This document shows positions 23,409-32,207 of a stretch of DNA of 64,000 nucleotides, one piece after another (the stretch's first letter is position 1; each line of letters starts with the position of its first letter). Both the position numbers and the translations under genes were made by a program. The notes below the pieces were generated by a model. That model saw only the letters and a program-made list of their open reading frames with translations, did not search any database and had not been told where the DNA came from. The stretch is from Paracoccus indicus (GTDB taxonomy: Bacteria > Pseudomonadota > Alphaproteobacteria > Rhodobacterales > Rhodobacteraceae), in NCBI RefSeq assembly GCF_003056335.1, contig NZ_PYWA01000002.1:248001-312000 (forward strand). Reading direction: 5' to 3'.

Positions 23409-23903
23409 TTCGGCGTGGGTTTCGGCGTCGGGCGCGGGTTTCGCGTTCAGCATGCCGTAATTCTGCGCGCCAATAGTGTCATAGAGCGACAGCTGGGTTT
23501 CCAAGAAGTCGATATGGCCTTCCTCATCCGCGATCAGTTCCTCGAACAGGACCTTGCTGACGTAATCGCCGACGCTGTCGCAATGATCGCGTGCCTCGAT
23601 ATAGAGCGTGCGGGCATCATGTTCGGCGGCCAGATCCGATTCCAGCGTCTCTTTCAGGTCCTGACCGATGCGCAGCGGGTCCAGTTTCTGCAGGTTCGGG
23701 TGGCCTTCCAGAAAGATGATCCGCTGGATCAGGCGATCGGCGTGGTTCATCTCCTCGATCGACTCGGCGCGCGACTTGTCGGCAATGCGACCGAAGCCCC
23801 AATCCTCTTGCAGGCGATAGTGCAGCCAGTATTGGCTGACTGCCGTCAGTTCAGACCGCAGCGCGGCGTTCAGATATTCGATGACCTTGGCGTCGCCCTT
23901 CAT
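23406..23903 (-). CDS. bfr: Bacterioferritin
   Basis: This is the haem-containing iron-storage protein, which forms 24-mers that oxidise and store iron. It is 165 residues from the ATG at 23903, which has AAGGAA upstream. All ferroxidase ligands are present: E18, E51, H54, E94, E127 and H130, and also haem ligand M52. The start lies inside the 3' end of bfd, which overlaps it by 53 bases, so the two are coupled. The longer frame to 23936 lacks family support. Confidence 0.95.
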   Translation of the reverse strand: MKGDAKVIEYLNAALRSELTAVSQYWLHYRLQEDWGFGRIADKSRAESIEEMNHADRLIQRIIFLEGHPNLQKLDPLRIGQDLKETLESDLAAEHDARTLYIEARDHCDSVGDYVSKVLFEELIADEEGHIDFLETQLSLYDTIGAQNYGMLNAKPAPDAETHAE

Positions 23904-24144
23904 CGGGAAGTTCCTTCTTGCTGACTGTTCTGGCACGCAAAATCGGCGGTGCGACCCCTACCTTATCGCAGGCGCGCATGGTGTCCAGAAACAGCGGCAT
24001 GCAACCCCCGCAATCGGCGCGTTTGCCCAAGGCGTGATAGATCTTGCCCGGCGTGATGATCGTTTCGGGGTCCGCGCTGCGCATCCAGTCGATGGCAGCG
24101 ATGATGTCGCGGTCTGAAATTCCGGTGCATTGGCAAACGATCAT
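23851..24144 (-). CDS. bfd: Bacterioferritin-associated ferredoxin
   Basis: Bfd is a small [2Fe-2S] protein that reduces bacterioferritin to release stored iron. It is 97 residues, longer than the usual 60-75 because of a basic tail that overlaps bfr. Cluster ligands are C4, C6, C45 and C48 (CQC, CGGC). An ideal AGGAGG (complement at 24150-24155) sits five bases before the ATG. It is upstream of bfr on the minus strand and divergent from queA. Confidence 0.93.
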   Translation of the reverse strand: MIVCQCTGISDRDIIAAIDWMRSADPETIITPGKIYHALGKRADCGGCMPLFLDTMRACDKVGVAPPILRARTVSKKELPDEGRRQGHRISERRAAV

Positions 24145-24169
24145 GCGGACCTCCTGTCAGGCGGTAATC

Positions 24170-24188
24170 TGACCGAAAAAGTTGGTCA
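24170..24188. promoter_or_regulatory. Inverted repeat upstream of bfd-bfr, possible operator
   Basis: The sequence TGACC-N9-GGTCA lies 26 bases before the bfd start in the bfd/queA divergent gap. An iron regulator would be expected for bfd-bfr. The spacing does not match the RirA iron-responsive motif TGA-N9-TCA (here the TGA and TCA are 13 apart) nor the Irr box, so the binding protein is unknown. Confidence 0.35.
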
Positions 24189-24262
24189 TGTAAAGTCCGA
24201 CATTTTTCGTGGGGTATCACGGGTGCTTGACGGATGGCACGCGTCGTCGCAGAAGCCGTCGC

Positions 24263-25309
24263 ATGAAACTGTCCGATTTCGACTTCGACCTGCCCGAGCA
24301 TCTGATCGCCACGCGGCCCGCCAAGCCGCGCAGTTCCGCACGCCTGCTGCTGGCCAAGGGTGACGACATCGCCGACCGCCGCGTCAGCGACCTGCCCGAC
24401 ATCCTGGGGCCGGGCGACGTGCTGGTGCTGAACGACACCAAGGTCATTCCCGCCCGGCTGACTGGCGCGCGCCATCGCACCACCCCGCAGGGCGATGTGA
24501 CCGCCAAGATCGAGGTGACGCTGCTGGAGCCTGCATCCGAAGGCTGGCGTGCCCTTGCCAAACCCCTGCGCAAGCTGCAAGTGGGCGAGGTGATCCGCTT
24601 CGGCGACGATCTGTCCGCGACGGTCGCTGAGATTGCCGATGGCGGGCTGCGGCTGGTCTTCGACGCCACGGGCGATGCCTTCGATGCGGCGCTGGCGCGG
24701 GTGGGGGCGATGCCGCTGCCGCCCTATATCGCATCGCTTCGGGCACCGGATGCGCAGGATCATCAGGATTACCAGACCGTCTGGGCCGCCAACAGCGGTG
24801 CGGTCGCGGCACCCACCGCCAGCCTGCATTTCGACGACGAATTGCTTACGGCACTGCGGGCGCGCGGCGTGGAATTCGTCCATGTCACCCTGCATGTCGG
24901 CGCAGGCACCTTCCTGCCCGTCAAGGTCGAGGACGTCACCACCCACCGCATGCACGCCGAATGGGGCGAGGTCAGCGCCGAGGCCGCCAATGCCATCACC
25001 CGCGCCAAATCCGAAGGCCGCCGCGTCATCCCGGTGGGTACCACGGCGCTGCGACTGATCGAATCGGCGGCGACGGCGGATGGGGTCGTGGCCCCGTTTC
25101 AGGGCACGACCGACATCTTCATCTATCCCGGCCATCACTTCCGGGTGACCGATGCGCTGATGACGAACTTCCATCTGCCGAAATCGACGCTGATGATGCT
25201 GGTCTCGGCCTTGATGGGGCCGGAAAAAATCATGGCGATCTATGGACATGCGGTCGGGCAGGGGTATCGTTTCTTCAGTTACGGCGATGCGTCGCTGCTG
25301 ATCCCCTGA
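24263..25309 (+). CDS. queA: tRNA preQ1(34) S-adenosylmethionine ribosyltransferase-isomerase
   Basis: QueA transfers the ribosyl part of S-adenosylmethionine to preQ1 in tRNA to give epoxyqueuosine. It is 348 residues from the ATG at 24263 ([19 protein letters not shown]). Recognisable segments are [30 protein letters not shown] and [17 protein letters not shown] longer frame from 24209 has no family support. No tgt gene follows within the window. Confidence 0.95.
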   Translation: MKLSDFDFDLPEHLIATRPAKPRSSARLLLAKGDDIADRRVSDLPDILGPGDVLVLNDTKVIPARLTGARHRTTPQGDVTAKIEVTLLEPASEGWRALAKPLRKLQVGEVIRFGDDLSATVAEIADGGLRLVFDATGDAFDAALARVGAMPLPPYIASLRAPDAQDHQDYQTVWAANSGAVAAPTASLHFDDELLTALRARGVEFVHVTLHVGAGTFLPVKVEDVTTHRMHAEWGEVSAEAANAITRAKSEGRRVIPVGTTALRLIESAATADGVVAPFQGTTDIFIYPGHHFRVTDALMTNFHLPKSTLMMLVSALMGPEKIMAIYGHAVGQGYRFFSYGDASLLIP

Positions 25310-25395
25310 GGTCGCTTTCCTGCTGGCATCATGGGCCTTTGCACAATAGGGCAGCGTTTCCGGACCTGTCCCACCCCTGACGAACGAGACCCGTG

Positions 25396-26688
25396 ATGAT
25401 TTCGGTGTTGCGCACCACATGGCCCCTGCTTCTGGGCATCCTGTTGCTGATGGTCGGCAACGGCATGCAGGGAACGCTGCTGGGTATCCGAGGCGGCATC
25501 GAGGGCATCCCGACCTTCCTGATGTCGGTCGTCATGGCGGGTTACTATGGCGGCTTCCTGCTGGGCAGCCTGACGGTGCCCGCGCTGATCAAGAACGTGG
25601 GCCACGTGCGGGTCTTCGCGGCGCTGGGATCGCTGATCTCGGCGGCGCTGGTGCTTTACGCGGTCGAGCCGCATTGGATCAGCTGGACGCTGCTGCGCTT
25701 CCTGCTGGGTTATTGCTTCTGCGGCGTCTATGTCTCGGCGGAAAGCTGGCTGAACGCCGGTTCCAGCAACGAAAACCGCGGGCAGGCGCTGTCGCTCTAC
25801 ATGATCGTGCAACTGCTGGGCATCGTGGTCGCGCAGGCGCTGCTGAACGTCGGCGATCCGGCGGGCTACCTGCTGTTCATCATCCCCTCGGTGCTGGTCT
25901 CGCTGGCCTTCACGCCGATCCTGCTGTCGGCCCAGCCCGCGCCCCAGTTCGAGACGATCAAGCGCATGTCCTTCGGCGACCTTTATCGGGCATCGCCGCT
26001 GGGCTGCGTGGGCATCTTCCTGATGGGCGGCGTGCTGGCCTCGCTGTCGGGCATGTCCTCGGTCTGGGGGGCGGTGATCGGGCTGTCGGTGGCGCAGATC
26101 TCGATCTTCGTGGCGGCGATCTATGCAGGCGGGCTGGTGCTGCAATATCCCATCGGCTGGATCTCCGACCGCTACGACCGGCGTCGGCTGGTGCTGATGC
26201 TGGCGGCGGCAGGCGGCCTTGTGTCGCTGGTGGTCGTGGCCATGCAGCCGGGAACGCTGGGGCTGATCGTGGCGGGGGCCGCGATGGGCGGCATGGCAAA
26301 CCCGATCTATGCGCTGCTGCTGGCCTATACCAACGACTACCTTGATCAGTCGGACATGGCGGCAGCCTCGGCGGGGCTGCTGTTCATCTATGGCTTGGGA
26401 TCGATGGGCGGCCCCGTCATCACGGGTTGGCTGATGGGCGTCATGGGGCCGGACGGTTACTGGATCTACATGGGCGTTCTGTTGCTGGCCCTGACCGTCT
26501 ATGCCGGCTGGCGTTCGACGCAGCGCCGCGCTCTGACCCCCGAGGAACAGGGCAGCTATGCCGTCATCAGCACCACCGCCACGACCATCGCGGTCGAGGC
26601 GGTCCTCGACGAGGCGCAATCCGACAGCGACGGCGCCGGGGATTACGACGAGGATGTCGGCCCGCAGGTGCCGCGCGACGGGGGCTGA
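25396..26688 (+). CDS. MFS transporter
   Basis: This is a major facilitator superfamily inner-membrane transporter of 430 residues with 12 predicted helices. The cytoplasmic loop between helices 6 and 7 is short, and a typical MFS loop YPIGWISDRYDRRRLVLM lies between helices 8 and 9. It resembles the YcaD-like group; the substrate cannot be inferred. The C-terminal tail of about 45 residues is hydrophilic and acidic. The start is either GTG at 25393 or the ATG at 25396. It stands alone between queA and lpd. Confidence 0.85.
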   Translation: MISVLRTTWPLLLGILLLMVGNGMQGTLLGIRGGIEGIPTFLMSVVMAGYYGGFLLGSLTVPALIKNVGHVRVFAALGSLISAALVLYAVEPHWISWTLLRFLLGYCFCGVYVSAESWLNAGSSNENRGQALSLYMIVQLLGIVVAQALLNVGDPAGYLLFIIPSVLVSLAFTPILLSAQPAPQFETIKRMSFGDLYRASPLGCVGIFLMGGVLASLSGMSSVWGAVIGLSVAQISIFVAAIYAGGLVLQYPIGWISDRYDRRRLVLMLAAAGGLVSLVVVAMQPGTLGLIVAGAAMGGMANPIYALLLAYTNDYLDQSDMAAASAGLLFIYGLGSMGGPVITGWLMGVMGPDGYWIYMGVLLLALTVYAGWRSTQRRALTPEEQGSYAVISTTATTIAVEAVLDEAQSDSDGAGDYDEDVGPQVPRDGG

Positions 26689-26697
26689 CCCCGCCGC

Positions 26698-26714
26698 TTG
26701 CCGCCTTGCGGCAA
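26698..26714 (+). terminator. Small hairpin after MFS gene
   Basis: Stem TTGCCGC with GCGGCAA, loop CTT, ten bases after the MFS stop. Only ATGGTTT follows, so it is a weak candidate terminator. Confidence 0.4.
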
Positions 26715-26753
26715 ATGGTTTAACGCTGAACTATTCTTAGTCAGCCGGGGGAC

Positions 26754-28148
26754 ATGATGGCCCAGAATTTCGATATGGTGGTGATTGGCGCCGGACCGGG
26801 CGGTTATGTCGCCGCGATCCGCGGCGCCCAGCTTGGTCTGAAGGTGGCCTGCGTCGAGCGTGAGCATCTGGGCGGCATCTGCCTCAACTGGGGATGCATC
26901 CCCACCAAGGCCATGCTGCGCAGCGCCGAGGTCTTCCACCTGATGGAGCGTGCCAAGGATTTCGGCCTGTCCGCCGACAAGATCGGCTATGACCTGCCCG
27001 CCGTGGTCAAGCGGTCGCGCGGCGTCGCCAAGCAGCTGTCGGGCGGCATCGGGCACCTGTTCAAGAAGAACAAGGTCACCACGATCATGGGCGAGGCGAC
27101 CCTGTCGGGCAAAGGCAAGGTCACCGTCAAGACCGACAAGGGCACCGAGGAACTGACCGCCAAGTCGATCATCCTGGCCACCGGCGCGCGCGCCCGTGAA
27201 CTGCCCGGGCTGGAACCGGATGGCAAGCTGGTCTGGAACTACAAGCACGCGCTGAACCCGCCGCATATGCCCAAGAAGCTGCTGGTCATCGGTTCGGGCG
27301 CCATCGGCATCGAATTCGCCAGCTTCTTCAACACGCTTGGCGCCGATACCACCGTGGTCGAGGTCATGGACCGCGTCCTGCCGGTCGAGGACGCCGAGAT
27401 CAGCGCCTTCGCCAAGAAGCAGTTCGTCAAGCAGGGCATGACGATCATGGAAAAGGCGACCGTCAAGAAGCTGGATCGCAAGGGTGACAAGGTCACCGCC
27501 CATATCGAGACGGGCGGCAAGACCGAGACGATGGAGTTCGACACGGTGATCTCGGCCGTGGGCATCGTCGGCAACACCGAGGGTCTGGGGCTGGAAGAGG
27601 CCGGGATCAAGGTCGACCGCACCCATGTCGTCACCGACGAATACTGCCGCACCGGGGTCGAGGGCGTCTATGCCATCGGCGATCTGGCCGGCGCGCCTTG
27701 GCTTGCCCACAAGGCCAGCCACGAAGGCGTCATGGTGGCCGAACTGGTCGCGGGCAAGCATCCCCATCCGATCAAGCCGGGCAGCATCGCGGGCTGCACC
27801 TATTGCAACCCGCAGGTCGCATCGGTGGGTCTGACCGAGGCGAAGGCCAAGGAAGCCGGTCTGGACATCAAGGTCGGACGCTTCCCCTTCATCGGCAACG
27901 GCAAGGCCATCGCGCTTGGCGAACCCGAAGGCATGGTCAAGACCATCTTCGACGCCAAGACGGGCGAGCTGCTGGGCGCGCATATGGTCGGTGCCGAAGT
28001 GACGGAACTGATTCAGGGCTATGTCATCGGCCGCCAGCTGGAAACGACCGAGCAGGACCTGATGGAAACCGTCTTCCCGCATCCGACCCTGTCCGAGATG
28101 ATGCATGAATCGGTGCTGGACGCCTATGGGCGGGCCATCCACTTCTGA
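26754..28148 (+). CDS. lpdA: Dihydrolipoyl dehydrogenase
   Basis: This FAD enzyme (E3) reoxidises dihydrolipoamide in 2-oxoacid dehydrogenase complexes or the glycine cleavage system. It is 464 residues. The FAD motif is VVIGAGPGGYVAAI and the redox disulfide is C43/C48 in GGICLNWGCIPTK. The NAD motif is LVIGSGAIGIEFASFF, and the active-site His-Glu pair is in FPHPTLSE near the end. ATG codons at 26754 and 26757 are both possible. No E1 or E2 gene is nearby, so its partner complex is unknown. Confidence 0.95.
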   Translation: MMAQNFDMVVIGAGPGGYVAAIRGAQLGLKVACVEREHLGGICLNWGCIPTKAMLRSAEVFHLMERAKDFGLSADKIGYDLPAVVKRSRGVAKQLSGGIGHLFKKNKVTTIMGEATLSGKGKVTVKTDKGTEELTAKSIILATGARARELPGLEPDGKLVWNYKHALNPPHMPKKLLVIGSGAIGIEFASFFNTLGADTTVVEVMDRVLPVEDAEISAFAKKQFVKQGMTIMEKATVKKLDRKGDKVTAHIETGGKTETMEFDTVISAVGIVGNTEGLGLEEAGIKVDRTHVVTDEYCRTGVEGVYAIGDLAGAPWLAHKASHEGVMVAELVAGKHPHPIKPGSIAGCTYCNPQVASVGLTEAKAKEAGLDIKVGRFPFIGNGKAIALGEPEGMVKTIFDAKTGELLGAHMVGAEVTELIQGYVIGRQLETTEQDLMETVFPHPTLSEMMHESVLDAYGRAIHF

Positions 28149-28173
28149 TCCCTGTCGGGGTCACGTGATGCGG

Positions 28174-28199
28174 ACGGGGGGCCGGTGGCCCCCCGTTTC
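28174..28199. terminator. Strong hairpin between lpdA and the acylase-like gene
   Basis: A perfect ten-base-pair stem, ACGGGGGGCC with GGCCCCCCGT, has loop GGT and is followed by TTC on the plus strand. It sits between two convergent stop codons and is probably used by lpdA. Confidence 0.75.
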
Positions 28200-28204
28200 G
28201 CATT

Positions 28205-30607
28205 TCAGGGTTTGGGTGTCAGATGGGTCACGCCCGCCGCCGCCGCGCGTGCCAGTTGGGGGTCCAGCGACATGCCGATGTATTCACCCCGCCGCCACAG
28301 GCCCGACAGGTCGTCGTAATGGCGCGACAGCGGATGACCCGATTGCCCGGTCGAGACGATGAAGACCGAGCTGTCGGGATCGGCCAGGTCATAGACCCCG
28401 CGGAAGCCCGCCCCGCCGTTCGCGCGGAACGGATCGTCGCCATCTCCCAGCAGACCGCTTTGCGCGACAGTGAAATCCCCGCCCGAGATGGTCTGGCGGA
28501 TGTTCATGATCCAGCCGAGCGCGGGCAGATCGCCCAGACCGGGGTGGACATGGACCGCCTCATGCAGGTCACCCCAACGCCAGCTTTCCACATCGGGGCC
28601 GAAACGCTCGGTCAGGTCCAGAAGGGCGCGGTCCAGTGCCTGACGGGCGATGGTGGTGCAATCCTCGGTCGCGGCGCTTTGGGCGATGTCGCACCAGCGC
28701 GAGGCACCGTTGCGGTTGCGGAAGACAGCCTCGATGAAGCCGGGCTGGATGCGGGTGATGTCATCGGTCAGCGGCCCGACCTGATCGCGGATCAGCCGGT
28801 CCTGCAGGGCGGCCATCCAGGCGGTATAGATCACCGGCTCGGGCAGATGCTCGCTCATGGCGCCATCCCATTCGGCCAGCAGCGACAGGGCGTCCTGGCG
28901 CTGGCGTTCGGGGGTGCCGGGGGCTGCGGGATCGCCGGTGAACCACAGATCGGCCCCGACCAGCGGCAGCAGGCGGCGCGCGGCGGGGCTGACGATGTCC
29001 AGTTGCGCGGCGATGAAGCTGTCGCGGGAATGCACCTCGCGGTCGTCCAGCAGGCGTTCCAGACGGGTCAGGCGCATCTGGTCGCCGGGGGTTTCCTCGG
29101 TCGTGAAGGACACGCCGGTATCGGGTTCGCGTGCCTGCCCCGCCAACGAGGTCGCCCCCTGCCACGCCGTTTCGGGCAACCAGCCGGGGCTGGGCATGGC
29201 GCCTCCCGTCGGATGATCCGCGCTGCGCGTGGGCAGGGCGCCCGCCGTTACATGAGACACATGGCCCTGATCGGCCAGCGTCACGTTGATGGCGGGGGCC
29301 ACTACGGCGGACAGGGCGCGCGCCGCCTGATCGGGGGTCTGCGACCGCATCATTCCCATCAGCGCCGACATGGTCGTGTCCTGCCGCGACAGGCCCGTCC
29401 AGCGCAGAGCGGGGACATGCCCGATGGGCGTCACGTCGCGCAAGCCCCCGTCCAGCGCCGGGACCACGGGGCCGTTCTGCGTGTCGCGCAGCGTAATGGT
29501 ACGGGCGGGGGCGTCCAGCACGCGGATGACCTCGGTCCGGGTGCGGAAGCCGGTCCAGCCCTGGGGACCGCGATAGCGATCGGCATTGCCGGGCTGGACC
29601 TCCTCGATGGCGATATCGGCGTCGTCGATGGCGGCGGGCGTCATGGCCCAGGACAGCTTGGACGACCGGCCCGACAGGATCAGCGGCATGCCGGGGATGG
29701 TCGCGCCGATGACCCCGCCCGAGGACAGCTGCACCCGCGCCAGGTAATAGAGCGAGGGCGCCGTCAGCCCCGCATGCAGGTCATTGGCCAGCAGCGTCCC
29801 ACCAGCCGCCGTGCGGTCGGGGGCGGCCGCGAAGGCATTGCCGCCCAGAACCATGCCCGGACGCAGGAAGCCAAGCGGATGGTCCGCCCCACTGCGCCGA
29901 CGCCGTTCCGGTGTGCCAAGCCGCGCACCGGGAAACAGCGAGGCATAGGCGGGCAGCGGATCGGCCGAGACGACCTCGGGTCCGTGATCGGGCCAGGCCA
30001 GCGACAGGCGGGCGCGCAGGATCTCGGATTGGGCGGCGTCGCTGCTGGCGGCGGCGATCAGCTTCAGGATGGCCAGCGAATCGGCGGGCTGCCAGAAGGC
30101 GATGGTATCGGGGAACAGGAAGAACTCGGGCGCGCCACGGCCCATGGCGCCCTCGTTGACGATGCGGATCCACTGGTTGACCCCCGCCGCATAGGCCGAG
30201 AGCGCCGCCTTGGTCGCATCGTCTTGCGACTGCAGCGATGCCTGCGCATTGCGATAGAGTCCCAAACGGCGCACCAGATCGTCGGCGGCGATGGCGCGGG
30301 TGCCGTGCACCTCGGCCAGACGCCCCTGGGCCGCGCGGCGCAGCAGCGTCATCTGGAACAGCCGGTCCTGCGCATGGGCCAAGCCCAGGGCAAAGAACAC
30401 GTCCTCATCGGTTTCGCCGAAGATATGGGGCACATCCTCGGTCGATCGGATGATCTCGACAGGGGCCGAGATGCCCTCGACCCGGTAAGTGGCATCGTAA
30501 TCGGGCAGCGACCGGATGGCGAAATACCAGATCAGGGTGACGGCCAGCACCAGCAATACGATCAGCGCGACGGTCAGCCTGAGAAGCCAGCGGAACATGG
30601 TCAGCAT
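28205..30607 (-). CDS. Penicillin acylase family protein, nucleophile Ser replaced by Gly
   Basis: This is an 800-residue protein of the penicillin acylase (S45, Ntn-hydrolase) family, which cleaves amides such as acylated amino compounds after autoproteolysis. An N-terminal hydrophobic segment (about residues 6-32) suggests a membrane anchor or signal. The alpha-chain region has IFGETDEDVFFALGLAHAQDRLFQM. The beta-chain start, normally G-S-N with Ser as nucleophile, reads VLGGNAFAAAPDRTAAGG; codon 256 (29840-29842) is Gly GGC, one base from Ser AGC. If correct, the protein cannot self-process or catalyse in the usual way. The start at 30607 (or 30598) precedes the hydrophobic segment. The frame continues upstream, but that part is antisense to the next gene. 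Confidence 0.85.
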   Translation of the reverse strand: MLTMFRWLLRLTVALIVLLVLAVTLIWYFAIRSLPDYDATYRVEGISAPVEIIRSTEDVPHIFGETDEDVFFALGLAHAQDRLFQMTLLRRAAQGRLAEVHGTRAIAADDLVRRLGLYRNAQASLQSQDDATKAALSAYAAGVNQWIRIVNEGAMGRGAPEFFLFPDTIAFWQPADSLAILKLIAAASSDAAQSEILRARLSLAWPDHGPEVVSADPLPAYASLFPGARLGTPERRRRSGADHPLGFLRPGMVLGGNAFAAAPDRTAAGGTLLANDLHAGLTAPSLYYLARVQLSSGGVIGATIPGMPLILSGRSSKLSWAMTPAAIDDADIAIEEVQPGNADRYRGPQGWTGFRTRTEVIRVLDAPARTITLRDTQNGPVVPALDGGLRDVTPIGHVPALRWTGLSRQDTTMSALMGMMRSQTPDQAARALSAVVAPAINVTLADQGHVSHVTAGALPTRSADHPTGGAMPSPGWLPETAWQGATSLAGQAREPDTGVSFTTEETPGDQMRLTRLERLLDDREVHSRDSFIAAQLDIVSPAARRLLPLVGADLWFTGDPAAPGTPERQRQDALSLLAEWDGAMSEHLPEPVIYTAWMAALQDRLIRDQVGPLTDDITRIQPGFIEAVFRNRNGASRWCDIAQSAATEDCTTIARQALDRALLDLTERFGPDVESWRWGDLHEAVHVHPGLGDLPALGWIMNIRQTISGGDFTVAQSGLLGDGDDPFRANGGAGFRGVYDLADPDSSVFIVSTGQSGHPLSRHYDDLSGLWRRGEYIGMSLDPQLARAAAAGVTHLTPKP

Positions 30608-30748
30608 GCGGGGGCGGTTCCTTGGGCAGGGCGGCGCGGCACGGGTTGACCCCGGCGCGCGCGGGTGATGGTGTGCTGCATAAGACAGGTCGGCGGCCAG
30701 TTCAACGCGCCGAGGCCTTCGGAAATTCGCGACAGGCAGGAGGACAGC

Positions 30749-31612
30749 GTGGCACGAACGGCGTTTCTGGGATTGGGCGTGATGGGATACCCGATGGCGG
30801 GCCATCTTGCAGGTGCGGGACATGAGGTGACGGTCTTCAACCGCACGGCTGCCAAGGCGGCAGCATGGGCGGATGAACATCAGGGTCAGCATTTCGCCAC
30901 CCCGCGCGAGGCGGCCGAGGGTGCCGAATTCGTGATGGCCTGCGTGGGCAATGACGACGACCTGCGGCAGGTCTGCCTTGGCCCCGACGGCGCGTTCGCG
31001 GGCATGTCCAAGGGCGCGATCTTCGTCGATCACACCACGGTTTCAGCGCAGGTGACGCGTGAACTGGCCGAAAAGGCCGCCGAGGCGGGCATCGGATATG
31101 TCGATGCGCCGGTCTCGGGCGGGCAGGCGGGCGCTGAAAACGGCCAGCTGTCGGTGATGTGCGGCGGCGCGCAGGACGACTTCGACCGCGCCGCGCCGGT
31201 GATCGACGCCTATGCCAAGATCTGCCGCCTGATGGGCGAGGTCGGCGCGGGTCAGATGACCAAGATGTGCAACCAGATCGCCATTGCCGGGCTGGTGCAG
31301 GGCCTCTCGGAATCGCTGGCCTTCGCGCAGAAGGCCGGTCTGGACGTGGCGCAGGTGGTCGAGGTCATCAGCCAGGGCGCCGCGGGCAGCTGGCAGATGG
31401 TCAACCGCCACCAGACGATGGACCGGGGCGAATTCGACCACGGCTTTGCCGTCGACTGGATGCGCAAGGATCTGGGGATCTGCCTGGCGACGGGGGATCA
31501 GATCGGGGCATCGTTGCCGGTGACGGCGCTTGTCGATCAGTTCTACAAGGATATCCAGAAGATGGGCGGCGGCAGGTGGGACACCTCGGCGCTGATCGCG
31601 CGCCTGGGCTGA
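30749..31612 (+). CDS. NAD(P)-dependent beta-hydroxyacid dehydrogenase
   Basis: This 287-residue enzyme belongs to the 3-hydroxyisobutyrate / glyoxylate-succinic semialdehyde reductase family. The Rossmann motif is FLGLGVMGYPMAGHL, the substrate motif is DAPVSGGQAGAENGQL and the catalytic lysine is in GAGQMTKMCNQI. It starts at GTG 30749, because AGGAGG lies five bases upstream; earlier in-frame ATGs lack a ribosome site and give an atypical leader. Substrate cannot be set: 3-hydroxyisobutyrate, succinic semialdehyde or tartronate semialdehyde are all possible. Confidence 0.88.
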   Translation: MARTAFLGLGVMGYPMAGHLAGAGHEVTVFNRTAAKAAAWADEHQGQHFATPREAAEGAEFVMACVGNDDDLRQVCLGPDGAFAGMSKGAIFVDHTTVSAQVTRELAEKAAEAGIGYVDAPVSGGQAGAENGQLSVMCGGAQDDFDRAAPVIDAYAKICRLMGEVGAGQMTKMCNQIAIAGLVQGLSESLAFAQKAGLDVAQVVEVISQGAAGSWQMVNRHQTMDRGEFDHGFAVDWMRKDLGICLATGDQIGASLPVTALVDQFYKDIQKMGGGRWDTSALIARLG

Positions 31613-31728
31613 TACAACCGGAACACCCTGCAAGGCGCGGAATTTCGCGGCGAAGGGGTGGACCGATCGGGCGGTGGGGAACGTTGGGTTTCCGAAAGGC
31701 CGCAAGGTCCCGACAAAGGAGAGCCGCC

Positions 31729-32112
31729 ATGGCAGAGCGCAGCCTATCAGGACAGATCCAGTTCGACATCATCGGTGTCAGCGATACCGAGGCGGAAGGC
31801 GAGATGCAGGTCCAGCCGGGCATCCTGAATCCGTTCGGCACCATCCATGCGGGCGCGCTGATCTGGTTCGCCGATGTCATCGCCACCAACCTCGTGCTGG
31901 GCGGCGAACAGATCCACGAGGGGATGGACAGCTTCCCCGTCGCCGTCACCCTGAACGGTCAGCTGCTGGCCAACCGCCGCGACGGCGTGCTGACCGCCAC
32001 GGCACGATGGGTGAAACGTGGTCGTCGCCTGTCCACCGTGCGCACCGAGGTTCGCGATCAGGAGGACCGGCTGCTGCTGGACCTGACCTCGACCCATATC
32101 AGCGCGGCGTGA
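31729..32112 (+). CDS. PaaI-type hot-dog thioesterase
   Basis: This is a 127-residue single-domain hot-dog protein, likely an acyl-CoA thioesterase. The key segment LNPFGTIHAGALIWFADVIATNL gives the active-site helix. The ATG follows AAAGGAGAG. It lies upstream of an acyl-CoA ligase gene in the same direction and may counteract it, but a hairpin at 32134-32151 separates them. Substrate is unknown. Confidence 0.82.
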   Translation: MAERSLSGQIQFDIIGVSDTEAEGEMQVQPGILNPFGTIHAGALIWFADVIATNLVLGGEQIHEGMDSFPVAVTLNGQLLANRRDGVLTATARWVKRGRRLSTVRTEVRDQEDRLLLDLTSTHISAA

Positions 32113-32133
32113 TGCGCGACTGACCCTGCGGCA

Positions 32134-32151
32134 AACCCGCTTTGGCGGGTT
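32134..32151 (+). other. Hairpin between thioesterase and acyl-CoA ligase
   Basis: Stem AACCCGC with GCGGGTT and loop TTTG, 21 bases after the thioesterase stop. It lacks a T tail, so it is either a weak terminator or an mRNA processing or stability element. Confidence 0.4.
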
Positions 32152-32207
32152 GCGCCGCGCCTCATTCCCGCCATCATGCACCCCAAGGGACGAAGGAGGA
32201 GAGGCCC

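Noticed and set aside
24227..24255. TTGACG as a queA promoter
   Set aside because: The region 16-18 bases downstream (CAGAAG) does not resemble a -10 element.
30608..31033. Upstream extension of the acylase-like gene to give 942 residues
   Set aside because: The extra part is antisense to the dehydrogenase gene, and the hydrophobic N-terminal segment begins only at 30607.
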